Counted from the first letter of the stretch, positions 22,464 to 35,240 are shown. The stretch: DNA of 64,000 bases from Serinus canaria (GCF_022539315.1 NC_066335.1:3749214-3813213), one strand, 5' to 3'. Numbers and translations: made by a program. The notes: generated from the letters alone by a model not told the origin.

Positions 22464-23400
22464 ATATGGGTGGGAAATACTCCTGGCAAGCTGCAGGCCG
22501 TGGCACATTTGATGAAGGATCCACATTAATAAATTGATGCCCAAGGAATGCAAACCAGGGCAGGAGATCAGGATTTTTGCACTGGGGCTGGGATTATTTC
22601 AGGATCCAGGTATAAGGATCTTTTTGTGTCTTGGGGAAAAGAGAGACTGTGGGGGCTCCTCAGTTTGTGCTCTCAGCCCTTTATTTGTAATTTTATTATT
22701 CTGGCTCAGATTATTTCTGGTGCTGCATTTCAATGCACAAAAAAAAAAAAAAAAAAGAGAAGCAATTTTTTCTCCACATCAGCCAGGTGGAGGGAGCATC
22801 CCTTGTTTGTCAGGCTGTGAAAAAATGAGGCCATGCTTTTCCCAGTCCCCACAAGCTCCTGAGAACCAGGTTTTTCTCCAGCTGAAATGGAGAAAATAAC
22901 TGCAGTGTCTGGCCCTGGGAGTTTAAACTGCATGTATTGAGGAAAAAAAAGGATCTATTTTTGTACCAGCCTCTCAGAACGTGTTCCTCGCATTCCACGG
23001 AAGTGCTATCATTAGCATTAATTAGAATTCCAGCCCATCATCACTCAGACACCCATTAGCACCCGAGCAGCCCCCACCTCTCTCTCAGCCGGGACTGCTC
23101 CGCGTTTCCCCGGGATAAAAGACAGAAAACCCAATTTTGGAACTGCAGAGTTTCAGAATATCCCCCTCGCCCCCAGCAGGGCTCTGCCTCTCCTCTGAAA
23201 TCAGCCTTTCCCTGGAGCTCCACGGAGGATTCCCCTGGATTTCCGAAGGTGGAACTCGGGAAAAGCCTGGAAAGCAGCGGGGGGAGGCAGGGCTGGGCAT
23301 GTTTAATTCAGCAGGGCTGGGCATGTTTAATTCAGAGCTTGGCAAGGAGCAGCCTGGCAGCCGGTGCTGCTGAGTCATGAGAGCATCTCAGGCAGAGGCT
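22464..23400. other. No gene recognised
   Basis: Unique sequence with an uninterrupted A run of about 17 bases near 22740. A 24-bp motif containing GGGCTGGGCATGTTTAATTC occurs twice at 23288-23336. No gene is supported. Confidence 0.5.
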
Positions 23401-23410
23401 GCAGGGAGAG

Positions 23411-24880
23411 GGAGGAAAGGGATCCTTTTATCCATCCAGAGGAGGAAAAGGATCCTTTTATCCATCAGAGGGAGGAAAAGGATCCTTTTATCCATCAGAG
23501 AGAGGGAAAGGATCCTTTTATCCATCAGAGAGAGGAAAAGGATCCTTTTATCCTTCAGAGGGAGGAAAAGGATCCTTTTATCCATCAGAGAGAGGAAAAG
23601 GATCCTTTTATCCATCAGAGAGAGGGAAAGGATCCTTTTATCCATCAGAGAGAGGAAAGGATCCTTTTATCCATCAGAGAGAGGGAAAGGATCCTTTTAT
23701 CCATCAGAGAGAGGAAAAGGATCCTTTTATCCATCAGAGAGAGGGAAAGGATCCTTTTATCCATCAGAGAGAGGGAAAGGATCCTTTTATCCATCAGAGA
23801 GAGGGAAAGGATCCTTTTATCCTTCAGAGAGAGGGAAAGGATCCTTTTATCCTTCAGAGGGAGGAAAAGGATCCTTTTATCCTTCAGAGGGAGGAAAAGG
23901 ATCCTTTTATCCATCAGAGGGAGGAAAGGGATCCTTTTATCCATCAGAGAGAGGGAAAGGATCCTTTATCCATCAGAGAGAGGGAAAGGATCCTTTTATC
24001 CTTCAGAGGGAGGAAAAGGATCCTTTTATCCATCAGAGAGAGGGAAAGGATCCTTTTATCCATCAGAGGGAGGGAGAGGATCCTTTTATCCATCCAGAGG
24101 AGGAAAATGATCCTTTTATGCATCAGAGAGAGGGAAAGGATCCTTTTATCCATCAGAGAGAGGGAAAGGATCCTTTTATCCTTCAGAGGGAGGAAAGGGA
24201 TCCTTTTATCCATCAGAGAGAGGAAAAGGATCCTTTTATCCATCAGAGGGAGGAAAAGGATCCTTTTATCCATCAGAGAGAGGGAAAGGATCCTTTTATG
24301 CATCAGAGAGAGGGAAAGGGATCCTTTTATGCATCAGAGAGAGGAAAGGATCCTTTATCCATCCAGAGAGAGGAAAAGGATCCTTTATCCATCAGAGGGA
24401 GGAAAAGGATCCTTTTATCCATCCAGAGAGAGGAAAAGGATCCTTTTATACATCAGAGGGAGGAAAGGGATCCTTTTATCCATCAGAGAGAGGGAAAGGA
24501 TCCTTTTATCCATCCAGAGAGAGGAAAGGATCCTTTTATCCATCAGAGGGAGGAAAGGGATCCTTTTATCCATCAGAGGGAGGGAGAGGATCCTTTTATC
24601 CATCAGAGGGAGGAAAAGGATCCTTTTATCCATCAGAAGGAGGGAAAGGATCCTTTTATCCATCAGAGGGAGGGAAAGGATCCTTTTATGCATCAGAGAG
24701 AGGAAAAGGATCCTTTTATCCATCAGAGGGAGGAAAAGGATCCTTTTATCCATCAGAGAGAGGAAAAGGATCCTTTATCCTTCAGAGGGAGGAAAGAGAT
24801 CCTTTTATCCATCAGAGAGAGGGAAAGGATCCTTTTATGCATCAGAGAGAGGAAAAGGATCCTTTTATCCTTCCAGGGGT
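23411..24880. repeat. 30-bp minisatellite, about 49 copies, one GGATCC per unit
   Basis: The unit is GGATCCTTTTATCCATCAGA followed by GAGAGGAAAA. Substitutions are confined mainly to the purine part. Single-base losses (for example at about 23658, 23967 and 24350) shift the long + frames (501, 306 and 248 residues). Frame shifts without purifying selection argue against coding. Confidence 0.95.
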
Positions 24881-25084
24881 AGGAAAAGGGATGGTCCCAC
24901 ATCCATCCATAACAAGAGGAGTGACCCCAAAAATGAGAGGGAAAGGAATGACCCCACATACCCCAGAGTGACCCAACAATATGGAAAGGAATCAAGTGAA
25001 TTTATTGCTGTTTGGGTTCTCCCTTAACCTGAGGGGAAATCCTTTTTGTTTCCTCTCCTACTCCCTCTCCACAGAGAAAGCCAG

Positions 25085-25425
25085 GTTATTGTTGATATAA
25101 CAGGTTATTTTTGATGTTAAACCCCAGCCAGGTTATTGTTGATATAACAGGTTATTTTTGATGAACACCAACCAGGTTATTTTTGATATAACAGGTTATT
25201 TTTGATGCTAAACCCCAGCCAGGTTATTGTTGATTACAGGTTATTTTTGGTAAACACCAACCAGGTTATTGTTGATATAACAGGTTATTTTTGATAAACA
25301 CCAACCAGGTTATTTTTGATAAACACCAACCAGGTTATTGTTGATATAACAGGTTATTTTTGATAAACACCAACCAGGTTATTTTTGATAAACACCAACC
25401 AGGTTATTGTTGATGTTAAACACAA
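25085..25425. repeat. AGGTTATTTTTGAT array
   Basis: Alternating units built on CCAGGTTATTGTTGATATAA and CAGGTTATTTTTGATAAACA plus CCAA, about 25 and 45 bp long. One unit is truncated near 25235. Confidence 0.9.
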
Positions 25426-26044
25426 ATTGCTTTAAAATCTCCTGACAGAAGGGTGTGGGAGATCAGGAAATCAAACCCTCACGGAAAGGGAGCTCCTCTC
25501 AAGCCTTACAGGTGGGGAAAGAAAAATTCTCTGTCCAGCAAAAGCTGCTGGGCAAAGCCTCAGCTCAGGGCTGGGGGTTGAACCCATCCCAGACACATTT
25601 TTCCTTCAGGGCCTCTCTGATTCTTGGATTTCTGCAGTAGAACCCTTTTGCCAGCACATTTAATCCCCATTCTCAACCTTAAACACCCAATTTGCTCCAA
25701 AATCCCCCAGGCTGAAGCAAAAGCAATAAACCCTCCCAGAGGTGCTCCAGAATTCCCTGTGGCAAGTTGGGAATTGGGCTTTGAGAGGGAAAATTGCCCT
25801 GGAATGGGAAAGGGAACATTCTTGGGAGGGGCTCAGAATGGAAAAGAAGAACAGGCCCCAAAGAAAGCCCAGGGAAGAGCAACAGGGTCCCTGTCCTGGA
25901 TTTTGTACTTGGATTAGGTCAAGATTCCATCCCCTGAGATGTCCATGGATTGCAGGAGCTTTTGGGTGTGCAAGGGGAAATATTCCACCTGAGAAAGGCA
26001 TCCCTGGGCTGGGAGGGGCTTTAACAGCACAGGGCATTAGCGTC

Positions 26045-27815
26045 CTAAAAATGCAGATATCCTGGAAAGGAAGATACCCTGAGCATGCAGATGTCCTGAA
26101 AATACAGGTGTCCTGAAAATACAGGTGTCCTGGAAATACAGATATCCTGAAAATACAGATATCTTGAAAATATAAATATCCTGAAAATAGGGATCTATTG
26201 AAAATACAGGTGTCCTGAAAAGGAAGATACCCTGAGAATGAGCAGATATCCTGAAAATACAGGTGTCCTGAAAATACAGATATCCTGAAAATACAGGTGT
26301 CCTGAGAATGCAGATATCTTGAAAATATAGATATCCTGAAAATAGGGATGTATTGAAAATACAGGTGTCCTGAAAATACAGATATCTTGAAAATACAGAT
26401 ATCTTGAAAATAGGGATCTATTGAAAATACAGGTGTCCTGAAAAGGAAGATACCCTGAAAAGGAAGATATCCTGAGCATGCAGATATCCTGAAAATACAG
26501 GTGTCATGAAAATACAGGTGGCCTGAAAATACAGATATCTTGAAAATATAGTTATCCTGAAAATAGGGATGTATTGAAAATACGGGTGTCCTGAGCATGC
26601 AGATATCCTGAAAATACAGATATATTGAAAATACCAATATATTGAAAAGAAGATACCCTGAGCATGCAGATGGCCTGAAAATACAGGTGTCCTGAGAATA
26701 CAGATATCCTGAAAATACAGATATATTGAAAATATAAATATCTTGAAAATAGGGATATATTGAAAATACAGGTGTTTTGGAAAGGGAGATATCCTAAAAA
26801 GGAAGATATCTTGAAAATGCAGGTGTTCTGAAAAGGAGGATATCCTGAAAATGCAGGATCCTGAGAATGCAGATATCCTGAGAAAGAAGATTCACTGAAA
26901 ATACAGGTGTCCTGAAAATACAGGTGTTTTGGAAAGGAAGATATCCTGACAAGGAAGATATCTGAAAATGCAGATATCCTGAGAATGAAGATACACTGAA
27001 AATACAGGTGTCCTGAAAATGCAGATATACTAAAAATACACATATATTATAAAGGAAGATACCCTGAGAATGCAGATATATTGAAATAGGGATATATTGA
27101 AAGTATGGGTGTTCTGAAAAGGAAGATATCCTGAAAATACAGATATCTTGAAAATGCAGATATATTGAACAATACAGATATATTGAAAATACAGATATCC
27201 TGAAATCCAGATAACCTGAAATTCAGATAACCTGAAAATACAGATATCCTGAAAATACAAGTATCTTATACAGAAAATGCAAATATACTCAAAATACAGG
27301 TGTCCTGAAAATGAAAATATCCTGAAAATACAGGATCCTGAGAATGCAGATACCCTGAAAATACAGATATGCTGAAAATGCAGGTACACTAAAAATGCAG
27401 ATATCCTGAAAATACAATATACTGAAAATGCAGATATACTGAAAATGCAGGTGTTCTGAAAACACAGATATATTAAAAAGGCAGATATCCTGAAAATAAG
27501 ATGTTCTGAAAACACAGGTGTCCTGAAAAGGAAAATATCCTGAAAATACAGGATCCTGAGAATGCAGATACACTAAAAATACAGATATATTGAAAAGGAA
27601 GATATCCTGAGAGTGCAGATATCCTGAAAATACAGATATCTTGAAAATGCAGATATCTTGAAAATATAGAAATCCTGAGAATGCAGATATCCTGAGAATG
27701 CAGATATCCTGAAAATACAGATATCCTGAGAATGCAGATGTCCTGAGAATGGAGATAGCTTGGAATTGAAAATACAGATATATTGAAAATTAAGATATCC
27801 TGAAAATACCCTGAA
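26045..27815. repeat. 17-bp AT-rich minisatellite, about 100 copies
   Basis: The core is GATATCCTGAAAATACA, with variants AGGTGTCCTGAAAATAC and GAAGATACCCTGAGAATG. Many units contain GATATC. Frequent one-base indels keep no single frame open. The - strand frames rich in Phe-Ser-Gly-Tyr-Leu are repeat translations. Confidence 0.95.
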
Positions 27816-27819
27816 ATAG

Positions 27820-29320
27820 AGAAAAAACCCCACCAAAACCCCAACCCACTTTAGAGAGGGAGCAGCTGCTGCTCTGTAGCAGGGGAGGGGAGGAAGGAGG
27901 GATGCAGGGAAGCCTCTCCCAGCCCTGCCCAGGCCAGGGCTGCCCCAGCTCACCCTGGATTTGTTCAGACAGGAGCAGTTCAAAGCACAGGCAGGCTGGG
28001 GCTTTTCTCCTTGGCCTCTGGGACCCATGGACTGGTGCTGGGACAGGGAAATCAGCGTGGTTTGTGCTCCCAGAGCTCCAGCTGGGCTGAACCCTCCCGA
28101 GCTCCTGCTGGGGCTGCTCCAGCCCTGCCCCAGCTCCGGCACCTCCCAGCTCCAGCAGCTCCAGCCCCGTCCAAGGAGATTTTTCACCCACAGGGTTCTT
28201 CAAATCTGCCAGGGCACATCAGCTCTGGCACACAGAATGTTTCTTTTCCCTGCTTAAAGGAGGTAACTCCGTTCCTGTGAGGGGAAAAAAACACAACCTG
28301 AAAGGATTCCAGCCCTTTCTGCACATGGGAATGAAGAGAGAAGCTGTTCTTGGCACTGCTTTCAATACTAAAAGTGGATTTTCTGGGGCTTGGTGGCTGT
28401 GGCAGTAAACCTGGGCTGGGCCAGCACAACTGCAGGTGGGAAGCAGCAGTGGGGGTACCTGGGGGGACAATCCCAGTGGCACCAGGGCCAAAGGAAATGG
28501 AAAAATGGGCCAAAGGAAATGTAAAAATGATCCCACCCATCTCCTCCCTCTGAATGGAAAAAGGGCTGGGATTAATGGAAGCACCAAGGAAAGAGGCTGG
28601 GGATTCCCCAGATATTAAATCAACAGTGCTGAGAGGTTTCTTTAAATATTCCTGAAATTGAGGCAACAAAGAGGTGGAGAGCATTAAAATCTAATACATT
28701 CATCACACAATTAACAAATTCTTTTGTTGGGTGATGAGCAGAGGAATTATTTCCTGAGCAGCCCTGGGGCAGCTGCTGGGCTGGGAATGCAGGAAAATGG
28801 AGCAAGAATTCCTCGGGACCAACTTGAAGCTTTCCTGAAGCAAGATTTGAAATATAAATTTTATATTTTAAATATAAATTTTGTGATTTAAGTGTAAATT
28901 TTATACTGTATTATAAATATAAATTAAGTACAAATTTTAAGTATAAATGTTGTGAAGTCCCAAGGAGTTCATCCCTGCTTCTGAGGGGAGCAGTGGGGAT
29001 GGTGTGATAAAGTTACCAAATATTCAGGAGAAGGGAGTTTTGATTTTTTTAAACACAGATTTATTTTTATTTGGGTTTTTTAAACACAGATTTATTTTTA
29101 TTGTTTTTTTTTAAACACAGATTTATTTTAGGGAGCCAGTGGACTCTCAGGAATCATTTCTGTGGCTGTGCTCAGGTGGCTCCACAAGCAGATCCTGCCA
29201 GGGCAGCACCTCTGCTCTGGGAGCCAGGCAGGGACACGGGTGGGGCTGCAGGGGACAGAGGGAGAAGGGGAATTCCTTCCAAAGAAAAACCACCAGCACT
29301 GTGGGTTCACCAAAAATAAT
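27820..29320. other. No gene recognised; AT-rich patches
   Basis: Unique sequence, with an AT-rich patch at 28850-28955 (AATATAAATTTTATA motifs). A motif with TTTAAACACAGATTTATTTT repeats three times at 29047-29130. No exon is supported. Confidence 0.55.
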
Positions 29321-29324
29321 TGTC

Positions 29325-29455
29325 TGGAAGTGCCCAGGGCCGGGCTGGGTGGGCTTGGGGCAGCCTGGGATGGTGGCAGGTGCTGGGGCTGGCGCTGGGT
29401 GAGGTTTGAGGTCCCTTTGTGAGTCCCTCCCAGCCCAGCCCGAGGATTCTGTGCC
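29325..29455 (+). mobile_element. CR1 LINE 3' fragment
   Basis: It shows GTCTGGAAGTGCCCAGGGCC, a GCAGCCTGGGATGGTGGCAG segment and GAGGTCCCTTTGTGAGTCCC, ending near AGGATTCTGTG. This is the landmark order of the CR1 3' end. Confidence 0.65.
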
Positions 29456-29496
29456 TTTGCTGTGGGGGTGAAGGTGAGGCCAGGGCAGCCCAGAGC

Positions 29497-30101
29497 TGAG
29501 TCAGCACCCAGGACACCCCTCTGGCTGTCCTGAGCAGCCAAGACCCCTGCCAGGGCTCCTGAGAGACTTTGGCACGGAGCCTAAAGTGCCTGTGGCTTTG
29601 ATTGTGACCCGTGGAGCAAGTTAGCAACCTTAGATGAAGATCTGCCAGCCATGACAAAAGAAATAGAATGATACTGAATTTATCACGGGGTAAAAAAGTG
29701 GATTTTGGGGTTTCTAGAGTGGAGGACTGGGGGGCAAGAGGGAGGGATCTGGGTGTGTCCAGCCTTTCTCTTTCTTCTTCTTGGCCTCCACCTTCTGCTG
29801 TGATGGTGGCACTTTGGGATGGGTTTGGAGTAGAAGCTCAGTGTCTCACACAGGTTATTGTAAATAAAGTACATGGAGTTTTAGTATAAAGACATAGCAC
29901 CCCCCCAGGGGAGGCAGAGTGCCCTGAACTGTCCTGAATGGACCTCAGCAGGTCAGGAGAAAGAATTTTATTGACAAAGAACAATAAACAACCTTGAGAC
30001 CCAGAACTGAGGAGCTCTGACTCCTTCTTTGAGGCCAGGCTGGGAAAAGAGACTTTTGAGTTTTTCCCAAGATCCCTCAGAGCAGCAGAAGTCCCGAGCC
30101 A
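29497..30101 (+). mobile_element. Solo LTR, family Y, copy 1
   Basis: It aligns with the LTR at 58360-59116: GTCAGCACCCAGGACA near the start, ATTTATCACGGGGTAAAAAAGT, GGAGGGATCTGGGTGTGTCC, a TTCTTCTTCTTGG pyrimidine stretch, then TATTGTAAATAAAGT. GCTGAG occurs at both edges (29495-29500 and 30102-30107) as a possible target duplication. The start is uncertain by a few bases. Confidence 0.68.
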
Positions 30102-30244
30102 GCTGAGCACTGCACACCCCAGGGCTTTCAGACAGGTCTGGTTTGGTGCCAGACCTGTCCCACCAGCAGGGAGCTCTGCGGGAAAGGGGCAGGAAAATCC
30201 AGGGGAAACCTCAGCAGCTGCCCCAGCGTGGCTCTGGGGACTGA

Positions 30245-30395
30245 TCCATGGAATTCCACCCAAGGAGGAGCTGGGCAGGGCTGTGCCTCTCCCTGCTGGG
30301 CTGGGCAATCCCCACCCTGCAAAGGGCATCCAGGAATTCCATGGAATTCCACCCCAGGAGGAGCTGGGCAGGGCTGTGCCTCTCCCTGCTGGGCT
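30245..30395 (+). repeat. Two-copy direct repeat, about 62 bp
   Basis: CATGGAATTCCACC(C) through GCTGTGCCTCTCCCTGCTGG GCT appears at about 30247 and again at about 30339, nearly identical, with about 30 bp of spacer. Confidence 0.85.
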
Positions 30396-30399
30396 AATC

Positions 30400-31455
30400 C
30401 AATCTGCAGCTGCCCAGAACAGGCACAGATTGGAAAAAGAAAAGAATGAGCACTAAAATTGCCTTTTGTTTTGCCATTTTTAAATCAGATTATGGAATAT
30501 GTTCAGGATTGCCACAGGCAGCTCCCTGGAATCATCCCTCTCCCTCAGGAGGCTTTCCCAAGCTCTCCTGGGTTTGTCCTGGGTGTTCCAGCTTCTCCTT
30601 GGGGCAAATTCACAGCATTTCTTTTAAATTTCAATATAAAATTCTGATTTTTAGCCCAGCTGAGGACCCTGAGACAAAAAGGAAAATTCCCAGCTCTGGC
30701 TTAATCAAGACTTGAAGAAGCTGTGTGTGTTTTTTCTAATAACATGAGTTTAAAAATACATCACTGAAATTATTGATTTTCTTGCTGGGAGTCTCTGCCT
30801 GATTCGATTTGATTTGGATTTATTGCTTCCCTCCTAATCAGCTTACAGTTACTTCTGCTAAGAATATTCTTTAGATGGTAAGAGAACCAGACTGGAGAAA
30901 TTAAAGTGAAATTCCAGCCAGAACCAGCTCAGATTTTTGTACAAAGATTGCCCAGGCTCCTCTGAGCTCCTGGGCCAAAGTGAGAATTAATATTATTAAA
31001 TTCTCCTTTTTTTTCCACAATAAAGCACGAGGTGAACCCTCCAAGCACTGCTCGAATGGGCCCTTCTTTCTTAATTTTGGTGTGAAACTTTCTCACCTGG
31101 AAAAACCTCCCTGGCTGTGCTCAAGAGGAGCATCAGGAAAATAAATTGTATTTATGTCCAGCATCTCCGTGAGAGCTGGTCCTCCGAGGGCTCAGCAGCC
31201 AGGTGGATTCTTCCTTAGTGCTAATTAAAAAGAAAAATCAGGAGCCACTGTGGTTGTGTGGGGCTGAGCCTCTCATGGCTCCCTCCTCACTGATCAATGA
31301 AAGCTCCAGCAGGAGAGCAATTAACCCAGATCCTAATGAGACTGGCAGGAGAAATGTTTCCTACATTTCAGACTGGCACCATCCTAAAGAAGAGCTTTTC
31401 TTCTGCCTCTGCTGGAAACAAGGAACAAAAGGAAGGAAAGGGAAATGTCACCGAG
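30400..31455. other. No gene recognised
   Basis: Unique sequence leading into the GGGACA array. A frame starting near 31203 runs into the arrays below and is not a credible gene. Confidence 0.5.
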
Positions 31456-31461
31456 CTGAGG

Positions 31462-31803
31462 CTGCTGGAGGGGGACAGGGACAGGACAGGGACAGGAAAG
31501 TGGACAGGGAAGGGGACAGGGACAGGGATGGGGACAGGACAGGGATGGGGACAGGGACAGGGATGGGGACAGGACAGGGACAGGGACAAGGATGGGGACA
31601 GGGACAGAGACAGGGACAGGGACAGGGATGGGGACAGGGACAGGGAAGGGATGTGGACAGGGACAGGGAAGGGGACAGGGACAGGGACAGGGACAGAGAC
31701 AGGGATGTGGACAGGGACAGGGAAGGGGACAGGGACAGGGATGGGGACAGGGACAGAGACAGGGATGGGGACAGGGACAGGGATGGGGACAGGGACAGGA
31801 CAG
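31462..31803 (+). repeat. (GGGACA)n hexanucleotide array
   Basis: About 55 hexamers of GGGACA with GGGATG and GGGAAG variants. The + strand has many GGG runs. The repeat encodes alternating Gly/Thr/Gln or Asp/Arg in different frames. Confidence 0.93.
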
Positions 31804-31825
31804 ATCCCCCTGGAGGGGCTGAACC

Positions 31826-32935
31826 CCCAGAGCCCAGGGCAGCTCTCCCCAGCTCCAGAAGCTCCCAGGGCAGCACCAGGAGCACCACCAGCTCCAGGGC
31901 AGCTCTCCCCAGCTCCAGGGCAGCTCTCCCCAGCTCCAGGGCAGCTCTCCCCAGCTCCAGGGCAGCTCTCCCCAGCTCCAGGGCAGCTCCCAGGGCAGCT
32001 CTCCCCAGCACCAGGAGCTCCAGGGCAGCTCTCCCCAGCTCCAGGGCAGCTCTCCCCAGCACCAGGAGCTCCAGGGCAGCTCTCCCCAGCTCCAGGGCAG
32101 CTCTCCCCAGCACGAGGAGCTCCCAGGGCAGCTCTCCCCAGCTCCAGGAGCTCCCAGGGCAGCTCTCCCCAGCACCAGGAGCTCCCAGGGCAGCTCCTCC
32201 AGCACCAGGAGCTCCCAGGGCAGCTCTCCTCAGCTCCAGGAGCTCCCAGGGCAGCTCTCCCCAGCACCAGGAACTCCAGGGCAGCTCTCCCCAGCTCCAG
32301 GAGCTCCCAGGGCAGCTCTCCCCAGCTCCAGAGCTCCCAGGCAGCTCTCCCCAGCACGAGGAGCTCCCAGGGCAGCTCTCCCCAGCACCAGGAGCTCCAG
32401 GGCAGCTCTCCCCAGCTCCAGGAGCTCCCAGGGCAGCTCTCCTCAGCTCCAGGAGCTCCCAGGGCAGCTCTCCCCAGCTCCAGGGCAGCTCTCCCCAGCT
32501 CCAGGAGCTCCAGGGCAGCTCTCCCCAGCTCCAGGAGCTCCCAGGGCAGCTCTCCTCAGCTCCAGGAGCTCCCAGGGCAGCTCTCCCCAGCTCCAGGGCA
32601 GCTCTCCCCAGCTCCAGGAACTCCAGGGCAGCTCTCCTCAGCTCCAGGAGCTACCAGGGCAGCTCTCCCCAGCACCAGGAGCTCCCAGGGCAGCTCTCCC
32701 CAGCACGAGGAGCTCCCAGGGCAGCTCTCCCCAGCACCAGGAGCTCCAGGGCAGCTCTCCCCAGCTCCAGGAGCTCCCAGGGCAGCTCTCCTCAGCTCCA
32801 GGAGCTCCCAGGGCAGCTCTCCCCAGCTCCAGGGCAGCTCTCCCCAGCTCCAGGGCAGCTCTCCTCAGCTCCAGGAGCTCCCAGGGCAGCTCTCCCCAGC
32901 TCCAGGGCAGCTCTCCCCAGCTCCAGGAGCTGCTG
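31826..32935 (+). repeat. 21/33-bp AGCTCTCCCCAGCTCCAGGG array
   Basis: Units of 21 bp (CAGGGCAGCTCTCCCCAGCT plus C) alternate with about 33-bp versions carrying an extra GGAGCTCC block and CACCAGGAGCTC variants. There are roughly 40 units. It directly follows the hexamer array, so two unrelated arrays sit side by side. Confidence 0.92.
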
Positions 32936-33019
32936 CAGGGCCGGGCTGACCCCCCCAGAAATGCTGGGAGATGGGAATGCTGCAATGTTTGGGTGGGAGG
33001 GACATTGAGGAGCATTTCA

Positions 33020-33170
33020 TCCCATGGCAGGGACACCTCCCCTGTCCCAGGTGCTCCAGCCTGGCCTGGGATGCTGCCAGGAATTCCAGCTCCTCTGGGA
33101 ATTCCAGCCCAGCCCCTCCCAGGGAAAGATTCCATTCCAAATCCCATCCAAATCTGCAGCTCCAGGGTCT
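33020..33170 (-). mobile_element. CR1 LINE fragment
   Basis: CCCATGGCAGGGACACCTCC, CTGTCCCAGGTGCTCCAGCC and GGAAAGATTCCATTCCAAAT follow the reversed CR1 3' consensus order. Confidence 0.7.
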
Positions 33171-33235
33171 AGTCCCAAAGAAACCATTTGGAGGCACCCC
33201 CCTGAAATTATTTTAAATTATTATTATTTTAATTA

Positions 33236-33446
33236 TTATTTTAAATTTGGTTTCAAATTTGATTTTCATGTTGATTTTAAAGATGCTTTAAATTTTGGGT
33301 TTAAATTTGATTTAAATTTTGGGTTTAAGTTTGATTTAAATTTTGGGTTTAAATTTGATTTAAATTTTGGGTTTAAGTTTGATTTAAATTTTGGGTTTAA
33401 GTTTGATTTAAATTTTGGGTTTAAGTTTGATTTTCATTTTGGGTTT
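33236..33446 (+). repeat. 24-bp AT-rich minisatellite, about 7 copies
   Basis: Unit TTTTGGGTTTAAATTTGATT plus TAAA, with A/G variants. It begins with a short TTATTATTTTAAT stretch. Confidence 0.92.
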
Positions 33447-34179
33447 TAATTCAGTTTGCCCAAGGGCTCCCCAGCCTCCAAGCCTGGACATGGCCCAAAG
33501 CTCTGAGCTCCATTTACCTCCCCAACAGTTTTGCTGTGTGAAAATCCACCAGATCCAGAGTCTTCAGGATATTGAGAACGTTCTGAGCAAACCAGTCTGT
33601 AGAGGAGGGAATTTGGACAAAGTGATTCCAGCCCAGGCTGGTGGGATTTCCCCATCCAGGTGCTGCCACTGGACTGAAAAATCAGACTTTTCCCCCAATA
33701 ATTCCTGTGATTATTGCTGGCATGACCCAAGTGTGTGACAAGGAATGTCACTGTTAGCTGCTGTTGTGGCTAACTGCCTCTAATTTCCAACCTGCTGTAA
33801 TTTATCTCATTTATTTCCTGGGAAGCAGCACCCTAAAAATAGCTTTGTCCTATGGCAGAGCTGTCATGGGGGACACAGAGCTCCAGGAAAAATGGTCAGA
33901 AAAAGAACAATTGTGGCACTTCTCAGAGTGATATTTTTAGAAAGGGAAGGCTACAAAAAAAGCCCTTTCCCAGCGAGGTAGGGAGAGCTATTTTTGGTCA
34001 CTTTCTCACCAGAAGATTGCTGCCCTGACCTGGATTTGTGCTTTTCTGGGTGGCACTTTTCAGCTGGAGACATCAAACACCACTCGTGGGAAAGGGAGCA
34101 GAGCCACAACCCTGGCAGAGCCTGGGACAGCAAGGGTTAAAAACCAAACCCATGGGGCTTCCTCTGCCTCTCCTCCAGA

Positions 34180-34655
34180 CCAGCCCAGTCCCAGCCCAGT
34201 CCCAGCCCAGTCCCAGCCCAATCCCAGCCAAACTCCAGCCCAATCCCAACCAAACCCCAGCCAAATCCCAGCCAAATCCCAGCCTAATCCCAGCCTAATC
34301 CCAGCCAATTCCCAACCCAATCCCAGCCAATCCCCAGCCTAACCCCAGACCAATCCCAGCCAAACTCCAGCCCAATCCCAGCCCAATCCCAGCCAAACCC
34401 CAGCCCAATCCCAGCCCAAACCCCACGCCACATCCCAGCCCCCAACCCCAGCCAAACCCCAGCCCAATCCACCCACCCCTAACCCAGCCCAATCCCACCC
34501 AACCCAGCCACCCACCCATCCCAGCCCAATCCCACCCAACCCACCCAATCCCAGCCCAATCCCAGCCAAACCCCAGCCCAATCCCAGCCCAATCCCAGCC
34601 CAATCCCAGCCCAATCCCAGCCCAACCCCAGCCCAACCCCAGCCCAATCCCAGCC
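34180..34655 (+). repeat. 11/12-bp CCCAGCCCAAT array
   Basis: Short units such as ATCCCAGCCCA and ACCCCAGCCAA cover about 475 bp. Several - strand Gly/Trp/Leu-rich frames are by-products. Confidence 0.9.
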
Positions 34656-35029
34656 TTGTGGGGCTCAGAGCTGATCCTTACCAGGGGTCTGTGCCTGGAT
34701 CCTGCAGTGGGTGCTGCAGAAGAAAGGAAACTGAGGCTCAGTGGATTCTCTGGAGTTCATTCTTGTCCTTGAATAAATGGGAGCTTGTTCTGCCCCTGCA
34801 GCCTTGCCCTCCAGCTCCAAACTCCTCCTGCCTGGAAGAAGCTGTCCAGGCACTCTCACTTCTGCCCTGCCGGGTTTTGGCTCCTCTGACACCGGGTTTG
34901 GCAAAGGAATTCCCTGGTAAATCCAACTTCTCCAAAATGTGCCCAGGGAATGCAGCCATGGCTCCAGAGATGTCACTGAGAGGGGTCACAGGTCACTGGA
35001 GAGCTGAATTTGCCCTTTACCCTGAAGGT

Positions 35030-35240
35030 GGGCAGTTTTCAGTGGGATATGGGGTAAAATTCTTCCCTGGGATGGAATTCCCGGCGATCTGGGGCTGCCC
35101 CTGGATCCTGGCAGTGCCCAAGGCCAGGCTGGGGCACCTGGGATAGGGGAGGGGTCCCTGCCCTGCAGGGGAGGGATTAGAGGATCTTTAAAGTCCCTTC
35201 CACCCATGCCATTCCAGGACTCAGTGATCCCATGATTCAC
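35030..35240 (+). mobile_element. CR1 LINE 3' fragment
   Basis: AAATTCTTCCCTGGGATGG, AGTGCCCAAGGCCAGGCTGG, AAAGTCCCTTCCACCC and a terminal CCCATGATTC give a nearly full CR1 3' landmark series. Confidence 0.72.

Noticed and set aside
23364..25027. Long + strand frames (up to 501 residues) with DPFIHQREE-type repeats
   Set aside because: A 30-bp unit without stops keeps all frames open, and single-base losses shift frames freely. This is a minisatellite, not a repeat protein.
14865..27815. Regular arrays that superficially resemble a CRISPR locus
   Set aside because: Units are contiguous with no unique spacers, and the genome is a vertebrate one.
31203..33008. A 601-residue + frame
   Set aside because: It crosses two unrelated arrays, (GGGACA)n and the AGCTCTCCCC unit. 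Composition follows the repeats.
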